64,000 nt of DNA from Pseudoalteromonas espejiana DSM 9414 (GTDB lineage Bacteria; Pseudomonadota; Gammaproteobacteria; Enterobacterales; Alteromonadaceae): NCBI RefSeq assembly GCF_002221525.1, contig NZ_CP011028.1:2615001-2679000 (forward strand). The letters are read 5' to 3'. Shown here piece after piece: positions 1 to 8,965 of this stretch (position 1 is the first letter of the stretch; each line of letters opens with the position of its first letter). The notes under the pieces were generated by a model. The model had not been told where the DNA came from and made no database searches. It saw only the letters and a program-made list of their open reading frames with translations. The position numbers and the translations under genes are program-made.

Positions 1-86
1 TCGTAATACTATTTTATTGAGATAGATCAAGGTGTTTAGTTTACTTGCTAAGCTAAGCGGCAATAAATTGGCATCCCTAAAAACAA

Positions 87-115
87 AAGCGGCAAACTCT
101 TAAAGTTTGCCGCTT
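87..115 (-). terminator. Rho-independent terminator of asd
   Basis: A 12-bp perfect inverted repeat (87-98 with 104-115, 5-nt loop) lies just past the asd stop codon. Read on the minus strand, the stem is followed by a T-rich run. This places the end of the asd transcript here. Confidence 0.8.
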
Positions 116-143
116 AATTAAGCGTGTTTATTAACTGCTAAAA

Positions 144-1160
144 TTAAAGGTAATTAGCTATTAATTCCTCAGCTATTTGTACGCTATTTGTTGCAGCACC
201 TTTGCGGGTATTGTCACTCACAACCCACATATTTAAGCCATGCGGATGTGAAATATCAGCACGAAGGCGGCCAACATACACAGTATCGTTACCACTGGCA
301 TCCGATACAGCGGTAGGGTAATCCCCTTCGTCTTCAATAAGCTCTACACCTGGTGCATCGTTTAGTAATTGTTTTACGTGTTCAAAATCGTATGGCATAC
401 GAGTTTCAATGTTAATTGACTCTGAGTGGCCAAAAAATACAGGTACACGCACACATGTTGGGTTAACCGCAATGGTAGTATCGCCCAAAATTTTATGTGT
501 TTCGTTTACCATCTTCATTTCTTCGCGGGTATAGCCGTTATCTTCAAAGGTATCGATTTGCGGAATAACATTAAACGCTATTTGCTTAGGAAAAATCTCG
601 TTTTCCATTGGGCGTGCATTCATTAAATTAGCAGTTTGTTTTGCCAGCTCGTCTACAGCTTGCTTACCTGCGCCCGATACAGCTTGATAAGTAGATACAT
701 TAATACGGTCAATACCGTAAGCGTCGTAAATCGGTTTAAGCGCTAGCATCATTTGTATTGTAGAGCAGTTAGGGTTAGCAATAATGTTGCGGTTTCTAAA
801 ATCCGCTAGGCTTGATGCATTTACTTCAGGCACTACCAGCGGTACTTCAAAATCGTTTCTAAAGTGTGATGTATTATCAATTACAACACAGCCAGCATCG
901 GCAGCAATTGGTGCGTACTTTTGTGAAACACTGCCACCTGCCGAAAACAAACCAATATGCGCTTGGCTAAAGTCAAAGCCTTCAACGTCTTGTACTTCAA
1001 TTACTTCACCACGAAACTTTATGTCTTCACCCGCGCTGCGGCTGCTTGCCAGTAAAAAAAGTTGATCAACTGGGAACTTACGATCTTCTAATGTTTCAAT
1101 GATCTGACGACCAACTAAACCTGTGGCGCCAAGTACGGCAACGTTATATTTTTGCGACAT
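144..1160 (-). CDS. asd: Aspartate-semialdehyde dehydrogenase
   Basis: Reduces aspartyl-4-phosphate to aspartate semialdehyde with NADPH, the branch-point step to lysine/diaminopimelate, threonine and methionine; cytosolic. The 338-aa protein has the Rossmann motif GATGLVG at residues 11-17. The catalytic Cys132 sits in the NPNCST context, and a C-terminal segment HPHGLNMW is typical of the substrate domain. The active-site Cys separates it from the Cys-less Usg paralogues. The ATG at 1160 follows AGAGGAT. It is 45 bp downstream of pdxB on the same strand, so co-transcription is likely, and a terminator follows. Length is normal for the shorter bacterial Asd class. The dapE gene in this window uses its downstream pathway. 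Confidence 0.96.
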   Translation of the reverse strand: MSQKYNVAVLGATGLVGRQIIETLEDRKFPVDQLFLLASSRSAGEDIKFRGEVIEVQDVEGFDFSQAHIGLFSAGGSVSQKYAPIAADAGCVVIDNTSHFRNDFEVPLVVPEVNASSLADFRNRNIIANPNCSTIQMMLALKPIYDAYGIDRINVSTYQAVSGAGKQAVDELAKQTANLMNARPMENEIFPKQIAFNVIPQIDTFEDNGYTREEMKMVNETHKILGDTTIAVNPTCVRVPVFFGHSESINIETRMPYDFEHVKQLLNDAPGVELIEDEGDYPTAVSDASGNDTVYVGRLRADISHPHGLNMWVVSDNTRKGAATNSVQIAEELIANYL

Positions 1161-1205
1161 ATTTTATCCTCTTTAAGCACTGTTAAAACAACACTGCTAG
1201 TTAAA

Positions 1206-2327
1206 TTAGTTTGCGGTATTAAAGCCAAGCTGAGCTAATGAGTTTAATTGCTCTTTGCTGCCATGCACTTTTAAAGTGCTAAACTCGCGTCTTACAGGAT
1301 AGTTTTTACGTAAACTATCAAAACCGTCATTAGCTAAATTACGTAGTAAAATGCCATCATCTCGTCGTACGTCATAAATTAAATGAACTAAACGGGCAAT
1401 ATCGGCTTCAGTAAAACTAGGCTCAAGTGTTATTGAAGTAATAGCGGGTGTAGGTAAAAAATCAGCCAAAGACTTTTCACCCGTTACCTCTTTTAAGTTG
1501 CATAAAGCGTGGTACAACATTTGAGTACCTCGCGCTTTACCCTCAAGGGTATGCCCTGCAATATGCACGCTTGCATAACGAACATGATCAAGTAACGACG
1601 TTAAAATATTAGGCTCGTTTTCCCATACATCGAGCACTAAGTCTAAATCGGCCCCTTGCTCCATTAAGGTCAATAAAGCCTGGTTATTTATTACTTCACC
1701 ACGGCTAGCATTAATAACGGTTAAACCCGGTTTTAGCGCACTTAGTCGCTTTTCATCCATTAGGTGCAGTGTTTTATGCTCGCCAGATTTAATAAGTGGC
1801 ACATGAAAACTCACTGCATCAACACGCTCAAGTAGCTCATCTAGCGCTACATGTTCTGCTAATAAGCCTTGCTCATGTTTAATTGGGTCACATAATAAAA
1901 CATCAACATTAAGCGCTTTAAGTTTTTTAGCTAAGCAGCTGCCAATATTACCAACCCCAACAATGCCTATTGTTTGCCCACTAAGTGGCTTAGCGTTCTC
2001 TTGGCTTAATGCAAATAAGCTACTTATTACATACTCTGCAACGGCTATAGCGTTACAGCCTGGCGCACTACTAAAAGCAATGCCTTTGTTTTCAAGTAGC
2101 TGTGTATCAATGTGATCGACACCAATAGTGGCCGTGCCTACAAAACTTAATTTGTTAGCCTGCGCAAGCAAGCTACTATTTACTTTAGTCACTGAACGCG
2201 TAAGTAGCACATCTACATCTACTAGCTCTTGAGGCGATAAATTTCGACCATCAAAGCGTGTTACCTCACCAAAGTCTGCAAAATACTGCTCAACTAAAGG
2301 CATGTTTTGATCGGCAAGAATCTTCAT
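1206..2327 (-). CDS. pdxB: Erythronate-4-phosphate dehydrogenase
   Basis: Oxidises 4-phosphoerythronate to 3-hydroxy-2-oxo-4-phosphooxybutanoate in DXP-dependent pyridoxal phosphate synthesis. The 373-aa protein belongs to the D-isomer-specific 2-hydroxyacid dehydrogenases. The N-terminal catalytic half contains LTRSVTKV. An NAD fold follows, with GIVGVGNIG near residue 122. The catalytic Arg lies in NASRGEV and the His in HIAGHTLEG, and a PdxB-type C-terminal dimerisation extension of about 80 residues closes the protein. Length is close to the roughly 378-380 aa of enterobacterial PdxB. It sits between fabB and asd on the same strand. A terminator separates it from fabB, so it probably starts its own transcript that continues into asd. 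Confidence 0.95.
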   Translation of the reverse strand: MKILADQNMPLVEQYFADFGEVTRFDGRNLSPQELVDVDVLLTRSVTKVNSSLLAQANKLSFVGTATIGVDHIDTQLLENKGIAFSSAPGCNAIAVAEYVISSLFALSQENAKPLSGQTIGIVGVGNIGSCLAKKLKALNVDVLLCDPIKHEQGLLAEHVALDELLERVDAVSFHVPLIKSGEHKTLHLMDEKRLSALKPGLTVINASRGEVINNQALLTLMEQGADLDLVLDVWENEPNILTSLLDHVRYASVHIAGHTLEGKARGTQMLYHALCNLKEVTGEKSLADFLPTPAITSITLEPSFTEADIARLVHLIYDVRRDDGILLRNLANDGFDSLRKNYPVRREFSTLKVHGSKEQLNSLAQLGFNTAN

Positions 2328-2390
2328 TGGGGAGTCCGTATGACAAAATGAGGCGCTATTGTAACGAACAACTTAGTCTTTACACAAACT

Positions 2391-2417
2391 AAAAAGCCGA
2401 GCAATGCTCGGCTTTTT
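2391..2417 (-). terminator. Rho-independent terminator of fabB
   Basis: A 13-bp perfect stem (2391-2403 with 2405-2417) includes flanking A and T runs. It lies in the 110-bp gap between the fabB stop and the pdxB start, oriented to end fabB transcription on the minus strand. Confidence 0.85.
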
Positions 2418-2437
2418 AACTATAAAGAGAAAACAAA

Positions 2438-3652
2438 TTAATCTTTATACTTACTCATAACTAATGTGGCGTTAGTGCCACCAAAACCAAAGCTATTAGA
2501 CATAACAGTATTTAGCTTTGCGTCACGGCGCTCAGTTACAATATTAAGGCCTTGTGCTTGTTCATCTAGCTCATCAACATTAATTGATGGCGCTACAAAA
2601 TCGTTTTCCATCATTAAAATAGAAAAAATTGCTTCATGAACACCCGCAGCACCTAACGCATGACCTGTTAATGATTTAGTCGCGCTAATTAGCGGCGAAT
2701 TACCACCAAACACTTCTTGAATTGCGCCTAGCTCTTTAACATCACCTACTGGCGTAGATGTACCGTGGGTGTTTAAATAATCAATTGGCGCATCAACACC
2801 TTGCATTGCTTGGCGCATACAACGAACCGCACCTTCACCTGACGGCGCTACCATGTCGTAGCCATCAGATGTTGCACCATAACCAACTATTTCAGCGTAA
2901 ATATGTGCGCCACGAGCAAGTGCATGCTCAAGTTCTTCAACAACAACAATACCGCCACCAGCAGAAATAACAAAACCGTCACGGTTAGCATCGTAAGTGC
3001 GCGAGGCTTTTTCTGGTGTTTCGTTATATTTAGTAGAAAGTGCGCCCATTGCGTCAAATTCCATGGCCAGTGTCCAGTGTAGTTCTTCACCGCCACCAGC
3101 AAAAATAACATCTTGTTTGCCAAGTTGAATTTGTTCAACAGCATGGCCAATACAATGTGCAGACGTTGCACATGCAGAGCTAATTGAATAGTTAACACCT
3201 TTAATTTTAAACGGTGTTGCTAAACACGCCGATGTTGTGCTCGCCATAGTACGCGGTACCATGTATGGACCTACACGCTTTACGCCTTTTTCGCGTAAAA
3301 TGTCAGCAGCCTCTACTTGCCACTTTGAAGAACCGCCACCAGAGCCTACTAATAAACCTGTGCGCTCATTAGATACTTGCTCTTCAGATAAACCGGCATC
3401 TTCAATCGCTTGCTTCATAGAAATATAAGAATAAGCAGCAGCATCACCCATAAAGCGCATTGCTTTACGGTCTACGTGTTCTTTGACGTCAATATCAATT
3501 TTGCCAGAAACATTACTACGTAAGTTGTAATCTGCAAATTCTTGGTTAAAAGCGATACCACTTTTACCCGCTTTTAATGATTCTAATACTTCTTCTTTAT
3601 TATTACCGATGCTTGATACAACACCGATACCCGTAATTACGGCTCTTCTCAT
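2438..3652 (-). CDS. fabB: 3-oxoacyl-[acyl-carrier-protein] synthase I
   Basis: Condensing enzyme (KAS I) that elongates acyl-ACP with malonyl-ACP and is specifically needed for the unsaturated branch of type II fatty-acid synthesis. The 404-aa thiolase-fold protein carries the nucleophile Cys161 in SSACATSAH, His296 in NTHGTSTP, Lys326 and His331 in [13 protein letters not shown], and the C-terminal glycine-rich loop SFGFGGTNA. The Cys-His-His triad and the length match FabB rather than FabH. FabF (KAS II) is the main alternative, but the N-terminal [17 protein letters not shown] and the single-gene context fit FabB. fabA is not adjacent. An 18-bp palindrome upstream resembles a FabR operator (separate entry). 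Terminator at 2391. Confidence 0.93.
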   Translation of the reverse strand: MRRAVITGIGVVSSIGNNKEEVLESLKAGKSGIAFNQEFADYNLRSNVSGKIDIDVKEHVDRKAMRFMGDAAAYSYISMKQAIEDAGLSEEQVSNERTGLLVGSGGGSSKWQVEAADILREKGVKRVGPYMVPRTMASTTSACLATPFKIKGVNYSISSACATSAHCIGHAVEQIQLGKQDVIFAGGGEELHWTLAMEFDAMGALSTKYNETPEKASRTYDANRDGFVISAGGGIVVVEELEHALARGAHIYAEIVGYGATSDGYDMVAPSGEGAVRCMRQAMQGVDAPIDYLNTHGTSTPVGDVKELGAIQEVFGGNSPLISATKSLTGHALGAAGVHEAIFSILMMENDFVAPSINVDELDEQAQGLNIVTERRDAKLNTVMSNSFGFGGTNATLVMSKYKD

Positions 3653-3727
3653 GGGTAATTCCCTTAGCTTGATACTAAATTACTGTTTATTTTACGCTGT
3701 TTTTACTCACTAAGTGGTCAGCTTTCT

Positions 3728-3745
3728 AGCGTACACCTGTACTCT
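3728..3745 (-). promoter_or_regulatory. FabR-like operator upstream of fabB
   Basis: The 18-bp sequence AGCGTACACCTGTACTCT is a near-perfect palindrome: the half-sites AGCGTACA and AGAGTACA differ at one base. It lies 76-93 bp upstream of the fabB start. It closely resembles the AGCGTACA-NN-TGTACGCT-type FabR (YijC) sites known upstream of enterobacterial fabA and fabB. Binding and function here are inferred. Confidence 0.65.
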
Positions 3746-3834
3746 GAATTTATTAGCTTATAAATAACGCCAGACTATTTCAAAGAAAACCCGTAAAATA
3801 ATTAAAAAATACTGTCTAAAAATTTAAAAAAGTC

Positions 3835-5844
3835 ATGATCAAAAACGCCCAAATACACTTTAATGAAGTAGGCACGCCCGTAGCCGATAACTTTGACGAT
3901 GTTTATTTTTCAAATGATGACGGCCTCGCTGAATCTCACTATGTGTTTTACCAACAAAACAATATACAGGCGCGGTTACAAAATCATGACCAAGCACATT
4001 TTGTTATAGCCGAAACCGGTTTTGGCACGGGCTTAAATTTTTTAAATGCGTGGCAACACTTTAATGACCACATTGGCAGTCAACAAGTTCAAAATCAAGT
4101 CGCTAAATCAGTAAAGCGCTTGCATTTTATTTCATTTGAAAAATACCCACTAAGCGCAAACGACTTAGCAAAAGCATTACGTGCATGGCCTACATTAAAA
4201 AACTTAAGCAAAGAGCTTGTTAGTTCCTACCCTATTAATTTAGCTGGCTGTCACCGGGTAGAGTTTAATAATGGGCAAGTTATTCTCGATTTATACTTTG
4301 GCGATGTACTTGAGTCTATCAACACCATGAGCTACCCGCAGTCGGGAGTGGTAGATGCGTGGTTTTTAGATGGTTTTGCACCGAGCAAAAACCCAGATAT
4401 GTGGCAACAAAGTGTGTTTAATGCCATGGTAGATATTTCGCGCAAACACGCAACACTTGCGACATTTACCGCCGCAGGCTTTGTAAGGCGTGGTTTAATC
4501 GCTGCAGGCTTTAATATGCAAAAAGCCAAAGGCTTTGGCCGCAAACGAGAAATGCTTATAGGGCAACTTGGTTCAGCAAATAGCGCACACTCATCACCCC
4601 CGTATTTTGAACAAAGTACAAGTGAACTTACCCATGTGGCGGTAATTGGCGGCGGCATTGCAAGCAGCTGTATTTTACAAAGCTTAGCAAAACGCGGTAT
4701 TTCAACTACCTTATTTTGCCAGGACGAAAAGCCTGCCATGGGCGCATCGCATAATATACAAGGCGCTGTATATCCGCACTTACAAGCTAAAAACTCACCG
4801 CACAGCGAACTATTTGCACACAGTTTTTTATACGCAAAACGCACCTACGAACAACTATTAAATAATGGATTTAGTTTTGATCATGATTGGTGCGGTGTTT
4901 TACAGCACGCAGTAAAAAAGCCATTAGCAGATAAACACCAAAACCTTGAGCAAAAGCAGCTTTGGCCAGAGCAGTTAATGCGCAATGTGACAGCCTCACA
5001 AGGTGATAAATTAGCAGGTGTAGAAACAGGTTATTCAGGCGTATTTTTTGAACAAGGTGGCTGGGTAAACCCGCCACAATTAGTAGAGGCAATGTTAAAA
5101 GCAGCCGACTCTGTTAACCCATTTACTCACCATTTTAATTGCCGCATTGAACAGCTCAATAAAACAGTAGATGGCTGGTACTTAATCGCTAATAATACAC
5201 AGTACGGACCTTTTAGTGATGTAATTGTGTGTGCCGGCGAGCACAGCGATGCATTTGAGCAAACTAAGGCACTCCCTATCGTTGGAGTACGAGGGCAAGT
5301 ATCCCATATTCAAGCAAGCGAGCAGTCAAAACAGTTAAAAACGGTGCTGTGCCATAAAGGTTACTTTACCCCAGCTTATTTAGAGCAGCATTGTATGGGC
5401 GCGACATTTGAAAAAAACACCAAAAGCCGCACTGTAACTGAAAAAGACAACCAACTTAATCATCAGCAACTACTTAGCTTTTATCAACAAAGTGAGTTTG
5501 CCACTACACTTGGCAGTATACACTCCGCTAAAGCCGCCGTGCGCTGTACATTTATAGATCACCTCCCTATGGCTGGCCAATGGTGTGAGCAAAGCGACTA
5601 CACCACCGCATTTGCCAACTTGCGTTTGGGCAAGCGTTATCAATACACACCACTAAATAAGCCACAACAAGGGCTGCACATATTTACCGGTTTTGGCGCT
5701 CGGGCTTTATGTAGCGCCCCTTTGCTAAGTGAGCACTTTATAAGTACTTTAAATAACGAGCCACGCCCTTTAAGCGAGCGTGTAAGCCAAGCTATTCACC
5801 CTGCACGATTTATAGTTAGGGACTTAATACGCAATAAAATTTAA
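3835..5844 (+). CDS. mnmC: Bifunctional tRNA 5-methylaminomethyl-2-thiouridine biosynthesis protein MnmC
   Basis: Completes mnm5s2U34 in tRNAs for Lys, Glu and Gln. The FAD domain removes the carboxymethyl group of cmnm5U, and the SAM domain methylates the product. In the 669-aa protein, residues 1 to about 245 are the methyltransferase, with the SAM loop GFGTGLNF at 62-69 and WFLDGFAPSKNPDMW near 176-190. Residues from about 265 to the end are a DAO-type oxidoreductase with the FAD motif VIGGGIASS near 270. The C-terminal GFGARALCSAPL is typical of the family. Length matches E. coli MnmC (about 670 aa), so both halves are intact. I see no strong ribosome-binding site before the ATG. It stands alone, divergent from fabB. 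Confidence 0.95.
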   Translation: MIKNAQIHFNEVGTPVADNFDDVYFSNDDGLAESHYVFYQQNNIQARLQNHDQAHFVIAETGFGTGLNFLNAWQHFNDHIGSQQVQNQVAKSVKRLHFISFEKYPLSANDLAKALRAWPTLKNLSKELVSSYPINLAGCHRVEFNNGQVILDLYFGDVLESINTMSYPQSGVVDAWFLDGFAPSKNPDMWQQSVFNAMVDISRKHATLATFTAAGFVRRGLIAAGFNMQKAKGFGRKREMLIGQLGSANSAHSSPPYFEQSTSELTHVAVIGGGIASSCILQSLAKRGISTTLFCQDEKPAMGASHNIQGAVYPHLQAKNSPHSELFAHSFLYAKRTYEQLLNNGFSFDHDWCGVLQHAVKKPLADKHQNLEQKQLWPEQLMRNVTASQGDKLAGVETGYSGVFFEQGGWVNPPQLVEAMLKAADSVNPFTHHFNCRIEQLNKTVDGWYLIANNTQYGPFSDVIVCAGEHSDAFEQTKALPIVGVRGQVSHIQASEQSKQLKTVLCHKGYFTPAYLEQHCMGATFEKNTKSRTVTEKDNQLNHQQLLSFYQQSEFATTLGSIHSAKAAVRCTFIDHLPMAGQWCEQSDYTTAFANLRLGKRYQYTPLNKPQQGLHIFTGFGARALCSAPLLSEHFISTLNNEPRPLSERVSQAIHPARFIVRDLIRNKI

Positions 5845-5913
5845 ATGACAACATAATATTTTCCCGTAAAATAAAGCATGAAAAAGGAATTTATATATTT
5901 TAAAAGGATGAAA

Positions 5914-6237
5914 ATGAAAGCTTTAATCTGTGTAATAGCATTTTTGTGCTTAATACCCCTAAACGTATTGAGCCAAACCGTTACCGAAGTTCCGCTGCCA
6001 GAAGAATTTATTACAACCATGGATGTAACTGGCGAGTATCCATTGGTACGTACTGGGTATTTGGCCTCTTCTATTGCTGCTATCTCAACGTTTTATCAGC
6101 AAACACTGGGAGAGCCAATCAAAACTACTGGCGGTAACACCTACCAAACCCTCTATTACGATTATCAAAATCATAAAGTGCGCATTAGTCTGTACCATCA
6201 TAACTTTGTTACCGAAGTCAGTATTATGGTTGAATAA
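5914..6237 (+). CDS. Small secreted protein of unknown function
   Basis: Not recognised. The frame is open from 5878, but AAGGAT at 5904-5909 is best placed for the ATG at 5914. From there a clean signal peptide begins (MKALICVIAFLCLIPLNVLSQ, hydrophobic core, cleavage probably after LSQ or nearby). This gives about 107 aa, with a mature part near 87 aa that is probably periplasmic. The mature sequence has no cysteine and no motif I know. The C-terminal half, rich in Tyr and His (TLYYDYQNHKVRISLYHH), reads like beta-strand structure. It lies 69 bp after mnmC and may be read through from it. Confidence 0.7.
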   Translation: MKALICVIAFLCLIPLNVLSQTVTEVPLPEEFITTMDVTGEYPLVRTGYLASSIAAISTFYQQTLGEPIKTTGGNTYQTLYYDYQNHKVRISLYHHNFVTEVSIMVE

Positions 6238-6403
6238 AACACCAAATAACTTCATATTTTAATGCCCAGTTCAGGCTCTTATTTTATTTGTAATTAATTT
6301 ACTTTTTTCAAGACAAATTAATTACTTTACCCTTTAAAACTCTATGAGTACCCCAAGGTCTATTTGTACACACCCTTTACACTAAATTGAGAAGGAATTG
6401 ATT

Positions 6404-7039
6404 ATGAGTAAGACTTTAATTATTGGCGCAAGTGGTCAAATTGGTAAAATGGCTACCGAACTACTTTTAAAAAACGAGCAAAGCGTTGTTGCACTTGTCA
6501 GAGACAAAAGCAAACTAAGCGATTTAGATAGCTCTTTTTTAAGCATTGTTGAACAGGACTTAGAAGGTGACTTTTCACATGCGGTTAATGGCTGCGACCA
6601 AGTGATTTTTGCTGCGGGGTCAGGTGGTAGTACAGGCACAGACAAAACAGTACTTATTGATCTATGGGCTGCAACAAAAGCAGCAACATACGCCAAAGAG
6701 CACGGCGTTAAGCACTTTATTATGGTTAGTTCAATTGGCGCCGATGATCCCGATTCGATTGAAAGTGATTTAAAACCATACCTAGTTGCAAAACATATGG
6801 CAGATGAGCACCTCATAAATAGTGGGTTAAACTACACTATTGTTCGCCCGGGCACATTAACCGACGAAAGTGCTTCATTAAAAGTAACAACAGAGCGTCC
6901 AACCGACCGTTCAAATGCAAAAATTAGCCGTGAGAATGTAGCTAACGCACTATTACACATTTCCACTAACGCATTTAATGGTAATCGCATTTTTGAGCTA
7001 TTTGATGGTGAAACCCCAATTAAAGCCGCTGTTAAATAA
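6404..7039 (+). CDS. NAD(P)-binding atypical short-chain dehydrogenase (NmrA/YwnB-like)
   Basis: Predicted cytosolic NAD(P)-binding protein of the atypical SDR group; the substrate cannot be told from sequence. The 211-aa single domain begins with the dinucleotide motif IIGASGQIGKMATELLL. It continues with an NNG-like VIFAAGSGG segment and VSSIGADDPD in place of the classical Ser-Tyr-Lys arrangement, then NYTIVRPGTLTDE, a hallmark of this group. The ATG at 6404 has GAAGGA seven bases upstream; a TTG at 6398 is in frame but worse placed. It is followed by a strong hairpin terminator and is therefore probably monocistronic. Confidence 0.88.
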   Translation: MSKTLIIGASGQIGKMATELLLKNEQSVVALVRDKSKLSDLDSSFLSIVEQDLEGDFSHAVNGCDQVIFAAGSGGSTGTDKTVLIDLWAATKAATYAKEHGVKHFIMVSSIGADDPDSIESDLKPYLVAKHMADEHLINSGLNYTIVRPGTLTDESASLKVTTERPTDRSNAKISRENVANALLHISTNAFNGNRIFELFDGETPIKAAVK

Positions 7040-7046
7040 TTTACTT

Positions 7047-7076
7047 TGCCCCTTATAAACGTGTTTGTAAGGGGCA
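7047..7076 (+). terminator. Hairpin terminator after the SDR gene
   Basis: A 14-bp stem with one wobble pair (7047-7060 with 7063-7076) starts 8 bp after the SDR stop and is followed by a short T-rich stretch. It is GC-rich at the base (TGCCCC/GGGGCA). Confidence 0.7.
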
Positions 7077-7399
7077 TTATTCAACCTGTACAACGACTAC
7101 CCCACACTCTGCAAATTTAACGCAACCACCCTAAAGCATGTAAACAAAAAGTATATATTCTAAACCTACGACAAACCCCACCCGTTCCTATTAAAATAAC
7201 AAGAAAAACAAACACTTCTTCTACAATTTAATAAAAAACAATATGTTAAATTTATCAGCGGGCAATTTTTATTCAGACTTTTTTACTAGTTCTATAGCGT
7301 AAAATGCTAGAAACCCCTTATTTTATCTGGTAAATTAGTGCGGTGTATAAAACAATAATAAAAATTCCATAATGGAAATTACACGATTAAGGACATAGC
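7077..7399. other. Non-coding AT-rich spacer
   Basis: This stretch of about 320 bp has no plausible gene on either strand. It contains the inverted repeat TTCCA-TAA-TGGAA (7365-7377) shortly before the ribosome-binding site AAGGA of the next gene. No convincing -35/-10 pair can be named. It presumably carries the promoter of the gene at 7400. Confidence 0.4.
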
Positions 7400-8464
7400 G
7401 TGAGCGCCTCGTTTAAAATTATTTTTAATGGTCAGTTACATCAAAATGCTGACATTAGCACTGTTCAAGATCAACTTTGTCAGTTTTTAAAAATCCCCCA
7501 TAACGTTGCTGTAAAATTATTTGATGGAAAAGCTTATGCCCTCGTTAAAAACCTATCGAGTATTGATGCAGTTAAAACTGAGGTTCAATTAAAAAACTTT
7601 GGCTTAATCACTAAAGTTGAGCCACATGCAAAAATCACCGCGGTTGAAAAACCAGCCCTAAGTAAACAGCTGATTGTTACAAAAAACGACTCTGCCATAA
7701 AAGCCGCAACGAGCAAGATTAAAAGCATAAGCCCGCTTATTAATAGCCCAGCTAAATTGCCAAAAATAGCATTACAAAGTGCATTATTTTTTTGTTACAG
7801 CTTATTGTTTATCTGTATTATTTGCGCAGCTGTTATAAGTGTAAATACACTGCAAAAAAATATAATTAGTAAACCTGTCGATGTGCTTCCGACATTAAGT
7901 TACTCAAATTACAAACAGTACCTTAATAATCAAAATAATCGCACCGAGGTTGCTATAGAAAATAAAGACGATATAGAAAATCTTCAAAAAGAGCCGCAAC
8001 AGCATGTTAATAGTTACTTTGCGAGCTTTTCATCACTAATAAATAACTACGCAGATATATTAAATCAGCCCAACATAGAAAGTATGGGGGGTGAGAAGTT
8101 GAAGCAGCACCTGCAAGAAATTGACGCGCTCGGAGACACACATTTATTTTGGCAACAACTAATAAGCTTAGCGAAATCGCTTAATAACGATGCCCATTTA
8201 ATGAGCCTACTTGCTAATAATGACCCAAACAAAATTCAGTGGATTAATGCCGTTGACTGGATAAGTCAAAGCTATATTAGACAACAGCAAAATCAGCCAA
8301 AGGCAATACAATCAACGCCTACTGACACAATGCAAACCGATTCGCCCATTCTCGATCTCACTCTACTCATTAGCTTAATGTCGTTTTTAACACTCATTAT
8401 TATTAGTATTAAAATGAAAGTAAGATCGATAAAAATGAAGCTAGCCGCAATAAGCACAGAATAA
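7400..8464 (+). CDS. Two-TM protein with an N-terminal '(K)IIFNGQL' domain, function unknown
   Basis: Not recognised as a named protein. The 354-aa product starts at a GTG preceded by AAGGA. Residues 1 to about 75 form a small alpha/beta domain of the type (F/Y)KIIF(N/D)GQL...LFDGKAYALVKNL...GLITKVE. From memory this resembles an uncharacterised N-terminal module attached to various proteobacterial membrane proteins. TM1 spans about residues 123-148, then a mostly polar Gln/Asn-rich region of about 165 residues follows, and TM2 covers about 318-338 near the C-terminus. Both termini would then be cytoplasmic and the central region periplasmic, if TM1 runs out and TM2 in. It is monocistronic with a strong terminator. 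The domain claim rests on memory only. Confidence 0.75.
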   Translation: MSASFKIIFNGQLHQNADISTVQDQLCQFLKIPHNVAVKLFDGKAYALVKNLSSIDAVKTEVQLKNFGLITKVEPHAKITAVEKPALSKQLIVTKNDSAIKAATSKIKSISPLINSPAKLPKIALQSALFFCYSLLFICIICAAVISVNTLQKNIISKPVDVLPTLSYSNYKQYLNNQNNRTEVAIENKDDIENLQKEPQQHVNSYFASFSSLINNYADILNQPNIESMGGEKLKQHLQEIDALGDTHLFWQQLISLAKSLNNDAHLMSLLANNDPNKIQWINAVDWISQSYIRQQQNQPKAIQSTPTDTMQTDSPILDLTLLISLMSFLTLIIISIKMKVRSIKMKLAAISTE

Positions 8465-8476
8465 ATTAAACCCATA

Positions 8477-8516
8477 AAAAAACCGCCAACTTGATTGCTC
8501 AAATTGGCGGTTTTTT
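8477..8516. terminator. Bidirectional terminator between the 7400 gene and ssrA
   Basis: A 13-bp perfect stem (8477-8489 with 8504-8516) has A-runs on one side and T-runs on the other. It can therefore stop both the plus-strand gene ending at 8464 and the minus-strand tmRNA ending at 8551. Confidence 0.85.
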
Positions 8517-8550
8517 ATGATTTTTAAGTAACGAGCTTAAAAACCTGTAT

Positions 8551-8907
8551 TGGTGGAGCTGGGGGGATTTGAACCCCCGTCCGAAAAGCCTCGACCGTCG
8601 GTACTACATGTTTAGTATTGTCATTTAATTAACCTTTAAGTCCCGGACAAACACGGTAAGTAAAGGCGAGGCTGCTTAGTTTTAACGCTTCAACCCCAGC
8701 CAGGGTTTCCGTCGCGATCAGGTGTTAGGGTGACACTCCAAAATCCAGTCCACAAGAATACATGGAAGGAGCGCTAGCCAGCCTAAGCTGCTAGAGAGTA
8801 GTTATCGTCGTTTGCGATTACTTTAAATTGCGGCTTTTTTACGAGGCAAACCGCACCTCGACATGCACCTCAGGCTTCTTGAATTCCGTCGAATCCTAAT
8901 CAGCCCC
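8551..8907 (-). ncRNA. ssrA: Transfer-messenger RNA (tmRNA)
   Basis: Rescues ribosomes stalled on broken mRNAs and tags the nascent peptide for proteolysis. The 5' end on the minus strand is GGGGCUGAUUAGGAUUCGAC, the conserved tmRNA start. The 3' end closes the tRNA-like domain with a T-arm (GGGUUCAAAUCCC) and an encoded CCA at 8551-8553. The resume frame reads GCA AAC GAC ... GCU UAG at 8815-8783 and encodes ANDDNYSLAA, to which the charged Ala adds one residue. This is a classic gammaproteobacterial degron close to those of Shewanella and Pseudoalteromonas. Length is 357 nt. No integrase or duplicated 3' end is seen nearby, although ssrA is a common island insertion site. Confidence 0.97.
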
Positions 8908-8935
8908 TGAAATATGAATTTCTTTCAGTGAGGCC

Positions 8936-8965
8936 AGTATAACTGAGTAAACTACTGATATTCAA
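8936..8965 (-). promoter_or_regulatory. Sigma-70 promoter of ssrA
   Basis: On the minus strand TTGAAT (8960-8965) and TATACT (8936-8941) are separated by 18 bp. Transcription would start near 8929. This leaves a leader of about 20 nt before the mature tmRNA 5' end, consistent with 5' processing by RNase P. Confidence 0.7.

Noticed and set aside
4332..4844. A 170-codon open frame on the minus strand inside mnmC
   Set aside because: It lies wholly within the well-supported mnmC gene, has no recognisable domain and an unlikely Cys/Pro-rich composition.
8551..8907. ssrA as an insertion site for a genomic island
   Set aside because: No integrase, no duplicated 3' end of ssrA, and ordinary genes on both sides.
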